Source: Deltaproteobacteria bacterium
Lineage (GTDB): Bacteria > Desulfobacterota > Desulfobacteria > Desulfobacterales > Desulfatirhabdiaceae
Assembly: GCA_016219185.1 (NCBI GenBank)
Contig: JACRBZ010000066.1
Span: forward strand, 233,738 to 297,737
Direction of reading: 5' to 3'
Length of the DNA stretch: 64,000 bases
In this document: positions 43,896-53,402 of the stretch, in pieces
How positions within the stretch are numbered: position 1 is the stretch's first letter
How the letters are laid out: every line of letters begins with the position of its first letter
The notes under the pieces: generated by a model
What the model was told of the DNA's origin: nothing
The model's input: the letters and a program-made list of their open reading frames with translations, nothing else
Databases searched by the model: none
Translations under genes and position numbers: made by a program

Positions 43896-46271
43896 ATGAA
43901 GGCACTGAACCGAAAACTGTGGCGGGATATCCGGCGCATGAAAGGTCAGGTCTTTGCGATTACACTGGTTGTCATGAGCGGTGTTGCAACCTTTATCATG
44001 TTCATCAGCACCATGGATTCCCTGAATCTGACCCGGAACACGTTTTATCGGGACTATAGCTTTGCCGATGTCTTTGTCAACCTGAAGCGGGCCCCGGAAA
44101 GCCTGAAAGAGAAGATTCAAAATGTTCCCGGCGTCAACCAGGTTGAAACCCGGGTCTCTGTCCGTGTCAAACTGGATATCACCGGTTTTGCCGAACCGGT
44201 TACCGCAAAAATCGTATCCATCCCCGATGCTGGCCCCGATGCCGGCAGCCCGCTCTTGAATCGTCTTTATATCCGAAAGGGCAGGCTTCCTGATCCGACC
44301 AGGGATCACGAAGTCGTGATCAACGAAAACTTTGCAAAGGCCCATGATTTCAACCCCGGCGATCAATTTGCGGCGATCCTGAACGGGAAATGGACCAGGC
44401 TTACGATTTGCGGGATTGCCCTGTCTCCGGAATTTGTTTTTCTGCTGCGTCCGGATGCCATCAGTCCGGATTTCAAGCGCTATGGGGTCCTGTGGATGGC
44501 CAGAAAGGCGCTCGGCACCGCTTACGATATGGATGGCGCGTTTAACGACGTGGTAATGACCCTGTATCCGGGTGCCGCATTAAACGATATTCTTGAGGAA
44601 CTGGATCGTATCGTTGCACCATACGGCGGATTTGGCGCCCATGGGCGAAAGGATCAGCTCTCCCATCGCATGCTGAACGAGGAATTCCGGCAACTTCAAA
44701 GGAGTTCGCAAATATTTCCCACAATCTTCATCTGTGTCGCGGCCTTTTTACTGAATGTGGTGATGAGCCGGACCATCCACACCCAGCGCGAACAGATCGC
44801 CGCCCTGAAGGCATTCGGCTACAACAATCCGGATATCGGCGTTCATTATGCCAAACTTGTCCTGCTGATCGTCCTGATCGGCCTCATTGCCGGCATCGCC
44901 GGAGGGATCTGGAGCGGAAAACTGCTGGGCGGCATCTATATGGAAATTTATCGTTTCCCGGATCTCATCTATGAAATGCATCCGGCAGTGATCATTTACG
45001 CGGTCCTGATCACCGTCTTATCAGCGCTGGCTGGGACCCTGCACTCGCTTTGGCGGGCCGCCAAACTGCCGCCCGCGGAAGCCATGCGGCCCGAACCCCC
45101 GGCAAAATACAGCGTTGCGCTGATTGAAAAAACAGGGCTGGGCCGACGGCTGACTCAACCCTCGCGGATTATTTTCCGAAATATCGAGCGAAAGCCGATC
45201 AGGACCTTTCTTTCGATTGTCGGCATTGCCGTTTCCTGCGCCACGATGGTTTCCAGCGGTTTTTTCAAGGATTCGGTTTCGTATATGGTCAATGTTCAGT
45301 TTGTTCTTTCCCGCAAGGAAGACATTTCCATCGCGTTTACCGAACCGACTTCCCGAAGGGCCATGTATGAGCTGAAAGCACTCCCCGGCGTTCAAACCGC
45401 GGAGCCCTTTCGGACGGTTCCGGCAAAATTCCGGTATGGTCACCGCAGTTATCAGACGGTAATCAGCGGAATCGAACCGGACAGCCGCCTGCATCAACTG
45501 CTGGATGAGAGCCTCAAACGCGTGTCTCTGCCGCCTTCCGGAATCGTTCTCACGGATTATCTGGGCAAGATTCTGGGCGTCAAGACCGGGGACATGCTGA
45601 CCATCGAGGTCCTCGAGGGATCAAAGGCGATTCGTCAGGTACCGGTTGCGGCTCTGGTCAAGCAATATCTCGGCGTGACGGGATACATGGATATCGCGGC
45701 GCTCAATCGGTTGATGCGTGAAGGCAGCGCCATATCCGGCGCCTATCTGGTAACGGATTCCCGGTACCGAGAAAAACTCTATCAGCGTTTTATCCAGATG
45801 CCGCGCGTTTCCGGGACCGTGGTCAGAATGAACGATATTCACAATTTTCACGAGGTGCAGGCCAAGGCATTGCTGTTTTTCACGTATGTTGCCACACTGA
45901 TGGCCTGTTTCATCGCTTTCGGCGTGGTCTATAACAGCGCCAGAATCGCGCTGTCGGAACGGAGCCGGGAGCTCTCCAGCCTCAGGGTGCTGGGCTACAC
46001 GCGGGGTGAAATTTCTTACATTCTCCTGGGGGAATTGGGAATCCTGACGCTGATCGCCATACCATTCGGGTTTGTCATCGGCTACTGGCTCTGTGCATAT
46101 ATTGCCCAGGCCCTGGCATCCGATCTTTTCCGGGTGCCGCTTGTCATAGAGATGAAGACTTTCGCGTTGTCGGCTGCCGTTGTTCTGGCTTCGGCAGCGG
46201 TGTCGGGGCTAATCGTGCGCCACAAACTGGATCATCTGGATCTTGTCGAAGTCTTAAAAACCAGGGAATAA
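43896..46271 (+). CDS. ABC exporter permease, double FtsX type
   Basis: 791 aa. Two FtsX-like halves, each with a large periplasmic domain: helices near residues 23-43, 270-290, 320-345 and 370-390 in the first half, and four more in the second. It is a MacB-like membrane part with the longer DUF214 architecture. The ATG at 43896 (GGTGAGG just upstream) is the real start, although the frame is open earlier. Mechanotransmission rather than classical transport is known for MacB relatives. Substrate unknown: lipoprotein, peptide or antibiotic. Confidence 0.85.
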   Translation: MKALNRKLWRDIRRMKGQVFAITLVVMSGVATFIMFISTMDSLNLTRNTFYRDYSFADVFVNLKRAPESLKEKIQNVPGVNQVETRVSVRVKLDITGFAEPVTAKIVSIPDAGPDAGSPLLNRLYIRKGRLPDPTRDHEVVINENFAKAHDFNPGDQFAAILNGKWTRLTICGIALSPEFVFLLRPDAISPDFKRYGVLWMARKALGTAYDMDGAFNDVVMTLYPGAALNDILEELDRIVAPYGGFGAHGRKDQLSHRMLNEEFRQLQRSSQIFPTIFICVAAFLLNVVMSRTIHTQREQIAALKAFGYNNPDIGVHYAKLVLLIVLIGLIAGIAGGIWSGKLLGGIYMEIYRFPDLIYEMHPAVIIYAVLITVLSALAGTLHSLWRAAKLPPAEAMRPEPPAKYSVALIEKTGLGRRLTQPSRIIFRNIERKPIRTFLSIVGIAVSCATMVSSGFFKDSVSYMVNVQFVLSRKEDISIAFTEPTSRRAMYELKALPGVQTAEPFRTVPAKFRYGHRSYQTVISGIEPDSRLHQLLDESLKRVSLPPSGIVLTDYLGKILGVKTGDMLTIEVLEGSKAIRQVPVAALVKQYLGVTGYMDIAALNRLMREGSAISGAYLVTDSRYREKLYQRFIQMPRVSGTVVRMNDIHNFHEVQAKALLFFTYVATLMACFIAFGVVYNSARIALSERSRELSSLRVLGYTRGEISYILLGELGILTLIAIPFGFVIGYWLCAYIAQALASDLFRVPLVIEMKTFALSAAVVLASAAVSGLIVRHKLDHLDLVEVLKTRE

Positions 46272-46303
46272 CCAGCGGCCGGGGAGTTCCCAAGGAGTAT
46301 CGG

Positions 46304-47506
46304 ATGGAAATTGTCAAACGCAGAACCCTGTCGGTCAGCATCATTATCATAGCGGTCGTCCTTGTTACGGGTTACGGTCTTCTTCCCGGAGCAACGGACG
46401 TCGATCTGGTGAACGTCTTCCGGGGGCCGCTCCAGGTCACCATCGAAGAAGAGGGCCGGACCCGCCTGAAAGAGCGTTTTGTGATTTCAGCGCCCACATC
46501 CGGGGTGATGCGGCGGATTGACGCAAAAGTGGGAGATCCGGTGCAGCAAGGGCAGACCGTCGCTATGCTGGAACCCGTATGGTCACAGGCCCTGGATCCC
46601 CGAAGCCGCGCCGAAGCCGAAGCCGGCGTGTCGGCGGCAACGGCTGCGCTGAAGGCTGCTCGGGAAAAAGAGCGGGCCGCGGCAGCGGATACGGAATACC
46701 TTGAGAAGAAACTGGAACGGATTACGGATTTGCATGCCAACGGGTATGTGGCAAAGGATCAATTTGACCAGGCAGTGTCCGAGGTCAACAAGGCGCGGGC
46801 GCTACGGCATTCGGCCGAAGCCGCGGTGGATGTTTCCCGTTTTGAACTGGACAGGACCCGGACGTCGCTGCAAAGCTTTACTTCCAGAAAAAGTGACGCA
46901 TCGCATCAAACGATTAATATTTTGTCACCCATCACCGGCACCATCTTCAGGATTTACCGGGAAAGCGAGGGAACGGTCGGAGCGGCGGAGCCGCTGATGG
47001 ATGTCGGCAATGTTGAAAATCTTGAAGTCCGCGTGGAAGTCCTGTCTTCGGATGCGGTTAGAATTAAAAAGGGCACACCGGTTTTGTTCAAACGCTGGGG
47101 CGGAGCCGAGTCGCTTTCGGGAGCCGTGCGGGTCGTCGAGCCGGCTGGGTTTACAAAGATATCCAGCCTGGGTGTGGAGGAACAGCGGGTTTTGATTATT
47201 GCCGATATCCTGTCGCCGCCGGATAAATGGCGCGCTCTGGGAGATGGATACAGACTGGAAGCGCACTTTGTGGTCCTGGAGGCAAAGGATGTTCTCCAGG
47301 TTCCCAATAGCGCTCTTTTTCGGTCGGAAAAGGACTGGGCTGTTTTTGTCAGCGATAAAGGGAAGGCGCGAAAGCGTCTGGTTGAAGTCGGCCAGCGCAA
47401 TGGGTTCACGGCGGAGATCCTTTCCGGAATCCATGAGAACGAAAAGGTGATTGCCCATCCCGATGAGAGCATCGGCGATGGGTCCCGCATTCAGTCCAGG
47501 AAATAA
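46304..47506 (+). CDS. periplasmic adaptor (HlyD/MacA-like)
   Basis: 400 aa. The N-terminal membrane anchor is at about 10-28. Lipoyl-like half motifs (SGVMRRIDAKVGDPVQQGQTVAML) flank a coiled-coil hairpin (about 95-190, EKERAAAADTEYLEKKLERI), followed by beta-barrel domains. It connects the inner-membrane ABC pump to an outer membrane channel. It starts 32 bases after the permease, with AAGGAG. Third gene of the export operon. Confidence 0.87.
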   Translation: MEIVKRRTLSVSIIIIAVVLVTGYGLLPGATDVDLVNVFRGPLQVTIEEEGRTRLKERFVISAPTSGVMRRIDAKVGDPVQQGQTVAMLEPVWSQALDPRSRAEAEAGVSAATAALKAAREKERAAAADTEYLEKKLERITDLHANGYVAKDQFDQAVSEVNKARALRHSAEAAVDVSRFELDRTRTSLQSFTSRKSDASHQTINILSPITGTIFRIYRESEGTVGAAEPLMDVGNVENLEVRVEVLSSDAVRIKKGTPVLFKRWGGAESLSGAVRVVEPAGFTKISSLGVEEQRVLIIADILSPPDKWRALGDGYRLEAHFVVLEAKDVLQVPNSALFRSEKDWAVFVSDKGKARKRLVEVGQRNGFTAEILSGIHENEKVIAHPDESIGDGSRIQSRK

Positions 47507-47719
47507 ACATCGGGCCATCTCTGTATTCCCGGCCAAAGAAGCGATTATGCGCGAAAGCCGGGGGTAAAATGCGATATAATGGCGGTAGGGCAGGGATTCT
47601 TATTGACTCCCGAAAGCGGTTCTCTTAATAAAAGCAGTCAGGGGAAATTTTCGGGAATTTCAGCAGTCAGCACTGGAAACGGGATCAACAAACAGACACT
47701 CTCTGTGAAAGGGCAATTC

Positions 47720-48478
47720 ATGAGCGGCATATCCTTTGGCCTTGAAGACAAATGCGTGATGGTTACCGGCGGCAGCCGCGGAATCGGACTGGAAATAGCA
47801 AAAATGCTTCTGGAACAGGGAGCAAAGGTGACCATCTGCGGCAGAAAACAGGAAGGGCTGGATGCCGCCGTCGCGCTGCTGAATGCCGGCGACCGGCTGC
47901 TGGCGATTCAGGCGCATGCGGCCAAACACGAGGACGTGGATATGCTCTTCCAGCGTACCCTGGATGTTTTTGGAAGGATCGATATCTTGATCAACAATGT
48001 GGGCATGAATCTGATCACCACCGTGGTCGATGCGGACCCGGTCTTGTGGCAGAAAATCATCGACTCCAATCTGAATGCCGCGTTTTTATGCTCCCGCAAG
48101 GCCGGACAGATCATGAGAAGTCAGAAAAACGGCAAAATTGTCAGTATTTCTTCCCTCGCGGCAAGAAGGTCCGCTCCCGCCATGGGCGTCTATGGCATTG
48201 CCAAGGCCGGCATTGAAATGATGACGCGGGTTCTGGCCCAGGAGCTGGCCCCGGATGTTCAGGTCAATGCCGTTTCCCCCGGCATGGTGAAAACCCGGTT
48301 CAGCCAGATGTTCTGGTCGGATTCAAACCTCTGCGACCAGATTGTCAAAACCATTCCCATGGGAAGGCTTGCCGAGCCCCTGGATGTGGTCTATCCCGTG
48401 CTCTTTTTATGTTCCGATGCGGCGCGGTTCATCACCGGCCATGTGCTGATGGTGGATGGCGGCGCCAGCGCGATTTAG
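47720..48478 (+). CDS. short-chain dehydrogenase/reductase
   Basis: 252 aa. A classical SDR with the NAD(P) motif TGGSRGIG, NNVG, the catalytic Ser in SISSL, YGIAK (Tyr-x3-Lys) and the C-terminal GHVLMVDGG typical of FabG-like proteins. The ATG at 47720 has AAAGGG upstream; the frame is open from 47579, but the extra 47 residues are not SDR-like. Substrate unknown. It stands alone before the 562-aa gene, with a 106-base gap. Confidence 0.87.
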   Translation: MSGISFGLEDKCVMVTGGSRGIGLEIAKMLLEQGAKVTICGRKQEGLDAAVALLNAGDRLLAIQAHAAKHEDVDMLFQRTLDVFGRIDILINNVGMNLITTVVDADPVLWQKIIDSNLNAAFLCSRKAGQIMRSQKNGKIVSISSLAARRSAPAMGVYGIAKAGIEMMTRVLAQELAPDVQVNAVSPGMVKTRFSQMFWSDSNLCDQIVKTIPMGRLAEPLDVVYPVLFLCSDAARFITGHVLMVDGGASAI

Positions 48479-48584
48479 TCCGGGCTTAAGATCTTTCTCG
48501 TAGCGGCGGTGCGGAGCGTCAATAAGGACTGGCTGTCAAAAGAGACCTTGCTGCAAGGATGAACGGGTCAAAAAGGAGAGACAA

Positions 48585-50273
48585 ATGGAATCATTCAGCA
48601 GAGCGCACAAGGGCAGGCTGGCCATTCGGGCTTTTAAAGTCATTGCCGATGCCATGATCATACGCGGAAATTACAAGCCCTCCGGCATATCCGGTCAAAC
48701 GCTGGCGACGGCGCTTCGGGACCTGAGCCCCGAAATTTACGGCACCATGAACGACCCGCGCAGCATCGAGATCAAAGGCCTGGAATACATTCTGGACCGC
48801 CTCCCCAGGGGAATTGAAGAATGCACCCGGATCGTTCTGACCGCCCACGAAGCCTTTGAACATACTTCCTTTGAAAAAATTCTGCCGAACAAACGACGCC
48901 GTCTCTCCTATCGTGTCAGTGAAAGTGAAATGTGTTTCGTGATTACCACAGGGCTCAGCGAAATTTACGATGTTCTGACCCATATTACATTTTTGAACAT
49001 CGAGGCCGGAAAAATCTTCCACCAGATGAAGGAACCCGGCGGAGAATACACCAGCGGCTGGAAGGAACTGGAGCGCATTGTTTCCCGGGAAGACACGCTG
49101 ACGGACCGGCAACTGGATCAGGCCATCTGGAACCTGAGCATTTTCCTGGGAAGAACCTATCAGGAGACCAAGGACACCTACGCCTATCTGGATGAAACCC
49201 GCAAATCCTGCGGATGCAACAGCAGCCTGTTTCAGATCATCTACCGCCTGGGAAAACGCGTTGAACGGGAAAACGCCTGTAGGGACGATGAGCTTCTGAT
49301 TTATTTCACCCCGGCCCTTCAGAGCCTGATCGGCCATCACCGATACGGGCCCCAGTGGGCGGCGAACATCAAAAACAAACTCTGCGAAGTGGGGCTGCGG
49401 AACCGGCCCCTGCACATTATCAGCGCCAACATGCACAGCGTGGTCAACCTGCTCTATGGATATGCCGCGGTGTGCGGCGATAGCCCGGAGAAACCCGATG
49501 GTGATCTCTACCGCTTTTTGCAAGCCTGCCGGGACAAAGGCGAAATGATCAAGACGCATGCGGCTGCAAACGGGTTTTATGACGTGCCGGACACTTCGGA
49601 AATGCTGATTCATGCCCAGATTTTCGATATGGTGCAGCTTGACCAGTTGATGTTCCACCCCGAACTTCACCTGGAGCGCCAGAACCTGAAAAGCGCCCGG
49701 CCGGTTCTTCTGGTCATCGATTATGCCTTCGGCACCCAGGCTTATGAAGTCATGGATGAGCTCCTGTCGCAGTTTCACCAGGAGCCCGGCATTCAGGTCT
49801 GCTCCATATCCATCATGGGTAAAGCCGGGATTCTTCCGGGCGGCAAGGGCGATATCATGCTGCCGACGGCCCACGTCATGGAAGGAACCCCCCACAACTA
49901 CCTGGTGGATAATGACCTGGAAAAAACGGATTTCGATGGTTCCGTGGATGTCTATGTCGGGCCCATCGTCACGGTTCTGGGTACATCCCTGCAGAACCGG
50001 GATGTCCTTGAAAAATTTCAGACCACAAGCTGGAAAGCGATCGGCCTTGAAATGGAGGGAGGTCATTACCAGCGGGCCATCAGCGCGTCCATCATTCGGG
50101 GGCAGATTTCCCCCGACATCAAGCTTCGGTATGCCTATTACGCCTCGGACAATCCCCTGATCAGCGGCCAGACCCTGGCATCCGGCAGCATGGGAGACGA
50201 AGGGATCAAACCAACCTACATGATTACCAAGGTGATTGTCGAGAAGATCGTCAATTCATCGAGCGCCCTGTAG
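48585..50273 (+). CDS. 562-aa protein with nucleoside-phosphorylase-like C-terminus
   Basis: RBS AAGGAGAGA is excellent. The N-terminal ~330 residues are helical and carry several cysteines (CGCNSS) and histidine-rich stretches (LIGHHRYGPQW). From about residue 370 it reads like the phosphorylase superfamily: a Rossmann-like VLLVIDYAFGTQAYEVM, KAGILPGGKGDIMLPTAHV, and GLEMEGGHYQRAI, which resembles the nucleoside-binding D/E-ME-G motif of MTA/purine phosphorylases. A two-domain fusion of this kind is unfamiliar to me, and I do not recognise the family. The domain call is a motif-level impression. Confidence 0.6.
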   Translation: MESFSRAHKGRLAIRAFKVIADAMIIRGNYKPSGISGQTLATALRDLSPEIYGTMNDPRSIEIKGLEYILDRLPRGIEECTRIVLTAHEAFEHTSFEKILPNKRRRLSYRVSESEMCFVITTGLSEIYDVLTHITFLNIEAGKIFHQMKEPGGEYTSGWKELERIVSREDTLTDRQLDQAIWNLSIFLGRTYQETKDTYAYLDETRKSCGCNSSLFQIIYRLGKRVERENACRDDELLIYFTPALQSLIGHHRYGPQWAANIKNKLCEVGLRNRPLHIISANMHSVVNLLYGYAAVCGDSPEKPDGDLYRFLQACRDKGEMIKTHAAANGFYDVPDTSEMLIHAQIFDMVQLDQLMFHPELHLERQNLKSARPVLLVIDYAFGTQAYEVMDELLSQFHQEPGIQVCSISIMGKAGILPGGKGDIMLPTAHVMEGTPHNYLVDNDLEKTDFDGSVDVYVGPIVTVLGTSLQNRDVLEKFQTTSWKAIGLEMEGGHYQRAISASIIRGQISPDIKLRYAYYASDNPLISGQTLASGSMGDEGIKPTYMITKVIVEKIVNSSSAL

Positions 50274-50397
50274 CGGTCATTGTCCGGCCTGGGCAGAACA
50301 CTGGGTACCGCGCTCCAGTCAGGTGTGCCTTTGCGCTTTGGTGGAGCTTGCGGCTGATGGCAAAATAAAATGATCGAGATAAGGGGATGAAACTGCT

Positions 50398-50715
50398 ATG
50401 ACACCTGTTGCGTGGCTTGTTTTTATTGGAGCAGCGCTCCTTGAAGTCGCCGGAGACGCCATGATTCGGAAAGGACTGCATAAAACCAGCCTTCTTTTTA
50501 TTGTTACGGGCTTTGTGATTTTGGGATGCTATGGATTGACCGTCAATCTGGTAAAATGGGATTTTTCCAGATTATTGGGAGTTTATGTCGCTGTTTTTGC
50601 GCTTATCAGTGTATTGTTCGGCTTATTGATATTCAGAGAAACCATACCGGTATCCACCTGGGCAGGTCTTGCGATTATTATGGTCGGTGGCATGGTCATT
50701 CAGTTCGGTGGATAA
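50398..50715 (+). CDS. SMR/EamA-like small membrane transporter
   Basis: 105 aa, four predicted membrane helices. The first helix contains GAALLEVAGDAMIRKG, placing a glutamate as in the essential Glu14 of EmrE. The last helix (WAGLAIIMVGGMVIQFGG) also matches the small multidrug resistance pattern. Proton-coupled export of a cation or guanidine-like compound is possible; family members differ widely. It has a weak RBS (AAGGGG, 14 bases upstream) and converges on a possible gene at 50696-50986. Confidence 0.6.
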   Translation: MTPVAWLVFIGAALLEVAGDAMIRKGLHKTSLLFIVTGFVILGCYGLTVNLVKWDFSRLLGVYVAVFALISVLFGLLIFRETIPVSTWAGLAIIMVGGMVIQFGG

Positions 50716-50986
50716 TCAATGATGATGAAGTTGAAAACGCCAACCATCTGCATTTAGCTGTAATCCTTTGACTTTCACATCCTTTTTGGATGAAATCCCG
50801 CTGGAACTGACCGTATTCAAAAAAGCAGACAGATCTTTTTGTACAACCGGACACTTTGGCGTTACCGGTTGTTTCAGACAGGTGTTCTGAATCCATATTG
50901 TTTCGAATCAATACCTGCATGGATGATCCATGCGCTTCCGGTGATTGCCCAATCGGTTTCTTCGTGGCTGGCATGACCTTGTTCAT
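50696..50986 (-). CDS. possible 96-aa hypothetical protein
   Basis: The ATG at 50986 follows AAGGGGGGGG by 2 bases. The product is basic and Cys-containing (KVSGCTKRSVCFFEYGQF) with no recognised domain. Its 3' end overlaps the convergent SMR gene by 20 bases. It may be a real small gene or chance. Confidence 0.3.
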   Translation of the reverse strand: MNKVMPATKKPIGQSPEAHGSSMQVLIRNNMDSEHLSETTGNAKVSGCTKRSVCFFEYGQFQRDFIQKGCESQRITAKCRWLAFSTSSSLIIHRTE

Positions 50987-51417
50987 AGCCCCCCCCTTAT
51001 CATTTTGTCTAATGTTTTTGAGGGCGAGGCTGTTTTCCAAACAATAAATTAAAATCATTGAGCCAATTTCAAAATGCACCAAGCCTGGACTTTAAAAAAG
51101 GTCCGAGCGTGATTTTTTATCAAGGAACGAGTTTGTAAATTCCTGCTCCCTATTTGAAAGTAGATTAAGTTCATGCACTATCCACGGGAAAAAGTTGCAT
51201 TTGTATGGTATTTTGAATATTAAAAAGAATGCTCATATTATCGTTCTTTTCTTGGTTTGGGGAAATCAAGAAGATAATGGAGCACTTTCTTAATTTTATT
51301 AATATTATTTCGTTTGATCCATGACTTTTGAAATAAGCTCCAATGAATCGGTAATATAAAGAAAAACCATCTTGTAATTACATTCCTTTCCAGAGGTTAT
51401 GCGGGGCAAAGAACAAA
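50987..51417. other. gene-free AT-rich stretch
   Basis: About 430 bases before the membrane glycosyltransferase. No gene or clear promoter is seen. Confidence 0.4.
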
Positions 51418-53298
51418 TTGAAAAGTTTTTTTTATCAGGAAATGGTTTATGGCGTCGGCGCTTTTATTGCCTATGCGATTTTTTCGGCGTTTCTTCTGGT
51501 TCCAGGCAAGAACATTGTTGGAAGTCCCTATTATCTGATTGGATCAGCGGGCATGTTCATGTGCATGCTCTGGATCATGAAGCACTGGACTGGAAGGCAG
51601 ATGCTTCATGCTGTTTTGTTGATGGCGCTTCTTGTAAGAGCCATTGCGATTTTCCAGTTTCCGGCCAACAGCGATATCAATCGTTATATCTGGGAAGGAC
51701 AAATCCAGCTTTCAGGTTATAATCCATACCTGCTTGCTCCGGATGCCGAAGCACTGAAACACCTCAGGAATGCAACTTGGCAGAACATCAATTTTAAAAA
51801 TATCCCTGCGATTTACTGGCCTTTTGCGCAGATGCTTTTTAAGGCAGGCGCCGCGATATCGCCAACACAATGGTTTTTTGAAACAATTCTTGTGCTTTTT
51901 GATTTGGGTACGATTTTCCTGCTGCTGCTTATGATACGTTCATTTACTTCAGATTTCAGGGAAATCGTTCTTTATGCGCTGAATCCCCTGGCGATCGTTT
52001 CCGTGGCTGGCCAAGGCCATCTTGAAAGTATACTGGTTTTCTGGACCATGCTGTCCCTTTATGGTTGCAGGCAGAAGAAGCCATGGCTGATGTATCCGGC
52101 CCTCGGGCTTGCCGTCATGACAAAACTGACGCCGGTCATCTTCCTGCCCCTGCTTGTTGAGCGCGGCAACATCAAGTACTTTCCCCTTTTCCTGCTTCCA
52201 TTTGCGTTGATGCTGCCTTATGTTGATCCTGGAATCGATTTTTTGTCTTCGTTAAAAATTTTTATCTCCGATTTTCACTTCAATGGTCTGTTCAATTATA
52301 TTTACCAGAGCATCATCGGAGAATTGCCTCCAACCTGGCTTGCCATGTTTTGCGCTGCAGGTCTCTCGGGGTTTGTATTTTTCCTGACTCCGGACAGGCC
52401 CCGATCTGTCTTCCTGTTATCCGCCATTTTATTGATTTTCGCTCCGACGTTTCACACCTGGTATCTGCTGCTGGTCACCCCATTTCTGGTATTGTACCGC
52501 CCAACACCATGGATCATTCTTCATGCCTCAATTCTGCCGCTTGTTTTCATCTTTCACCCATGGGCCATCAATCCTTTATGGCACAACAAGTCACTTCTGC
52601 AGGGAATTGAATTTTTGCCCTTTATTGCTGCAGGAATCTGGTGCTTCTGGAAAGACCGCCAATACTGGCCGGCCCGGTTTCCGCCGGCTCGAAGCATCTC
52701 CGTTATCATATTGGCTGAAAATGAAGCACAGGATATTTCCGGGTGCAGCCAGTCCATTGACATCCAGGATTGTCCAGTTGAAATTATTCGGGGAACGCAA
52801 TTAAGTAGCTGTATAAACGTTGCACGGCACGATGTGATTGTTCTGCTCCGGGCAGAAACCAGGCTTTTGCCGGGTGCGATTTCACGCATGCTGAAAGTGC
52901 TTCAGGAAAACGACAGTGCTGTCGGCGGATGTTTTGGCGCCACTTACGATGGTTCGTCGGGGTTCAGCCTGCGCCTAAACTGGCTTACGCCTGTGCTGCA
53001 CCGGCTCTGGTTCGTTGCCTCGGGCATATGCATTGGAGATCAGGTGATGTTTTTCAGACGCGTGGCATTCCAGGGTTCGTTCCCAGTAATCAAGCCTATG
53101 GCGGATATCGAGTTGTCGCTCCGTATGAAAGAAAACGGGGCGACTGTCTTTGTCCCAGACGGTGTTGCCGACACATCCCGAAAGCCAAAGCCATCCGGAA
53201 ACTGGACTGATTTTATGAAAGCGCTTTATGTAACACTCCGCTACTTGACTCTGAGAAGGTTTGGGTGGCCATCCAGGGACGACACCGCCTCGTCGTAG
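51418..53298 (+). CDS. membrane glycosyltransferase fused to degenerate GT2 domain
   Basis: 626 aa. Residues 1-~420 hold about 10-12 membrane helices, with the polyprenol-sugar-dependent (GT-C-like, DUF2029/mannosyltransferase) pattern ANSDINRYIWEGQIQLSGYNPYL. Residues ~425-590 resemble a GT2 enzyme (GDQVMFFRRVAF, ADIELSLRMKENGA). It lacks the DDGS block, and the DxD reads RAET where HADT is usual, so this half is probably inactive. It starts at TTG; ATG at 51442 is an alternative. There are no other glycan genes adjacent. Confidence 0.72.
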   Translation: MKSFFYQEMVYGVGAFIAYAIFSAFLLVPGKNIVGSPYYLIGSAGMFMCMLWIMKHWTGRQMLHAVLLMALLVRAIAIFQFPANSDINRYIWEGQIQLSGYNPYLLAPDAEALKHLRNATWQNINFKNIPAIYWPFAQMLFKAGAAISPTQWFFETILVLFDLGTIFLLLLMIRSFTSDFREIVLYALNPLAIVSVAGQGHLESILVFWTMLSLYGCRQKKPWLMYPALGLAVMTKLTPVIFLPLLVERGNIKYFPLFLLPFALMLPYVDPGIDFLSSLKIFISDFHFNGLFNYIYQSIIGELPPTWLAMFCAAGLSGFVFFLTPDRPRSVFLLSAILLIFAPTFHTWYLLLVTPFLVLYRPTPWIILHASILPLVFIFHPWAINPLWHNKSLLQGIEFLPFIAAGIWCFWKDRQYWPARFPPARSISVIILAENEAQDISGCSQSIDIQDCPVEIIRGTQLSSCINVARHDVIVLLRAETRLLPGAISRMLKVLQENDSAVGGCFGATYDGSSGFSLRLNWLTPVLHRLWFVASGICIGDQVMFFRRVAFQGSFPVIKPMADIELSLRMKENGATVFVPDGVADTSRKPKPSGNWTDFMKALYVTLRYLTLRRFGWPSRDDTASS

Positions 53299-53402
53299 AC
53301 CACCAACCTGGGATTTAAGGTAAGGGCTCAATTACGTTATTAAAAGTGCAGAGCAGCAAAATAAGTCAGTTAAGGCTTTCATGAAAATAATAGGAAAAAA
53401 CG

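Noticed and set aside
48591..50066. 491-codon open frame on the minus strand
   Set aside because: Antisense of the 562-aa gene, which has a strong RBS and protein-like motifs.
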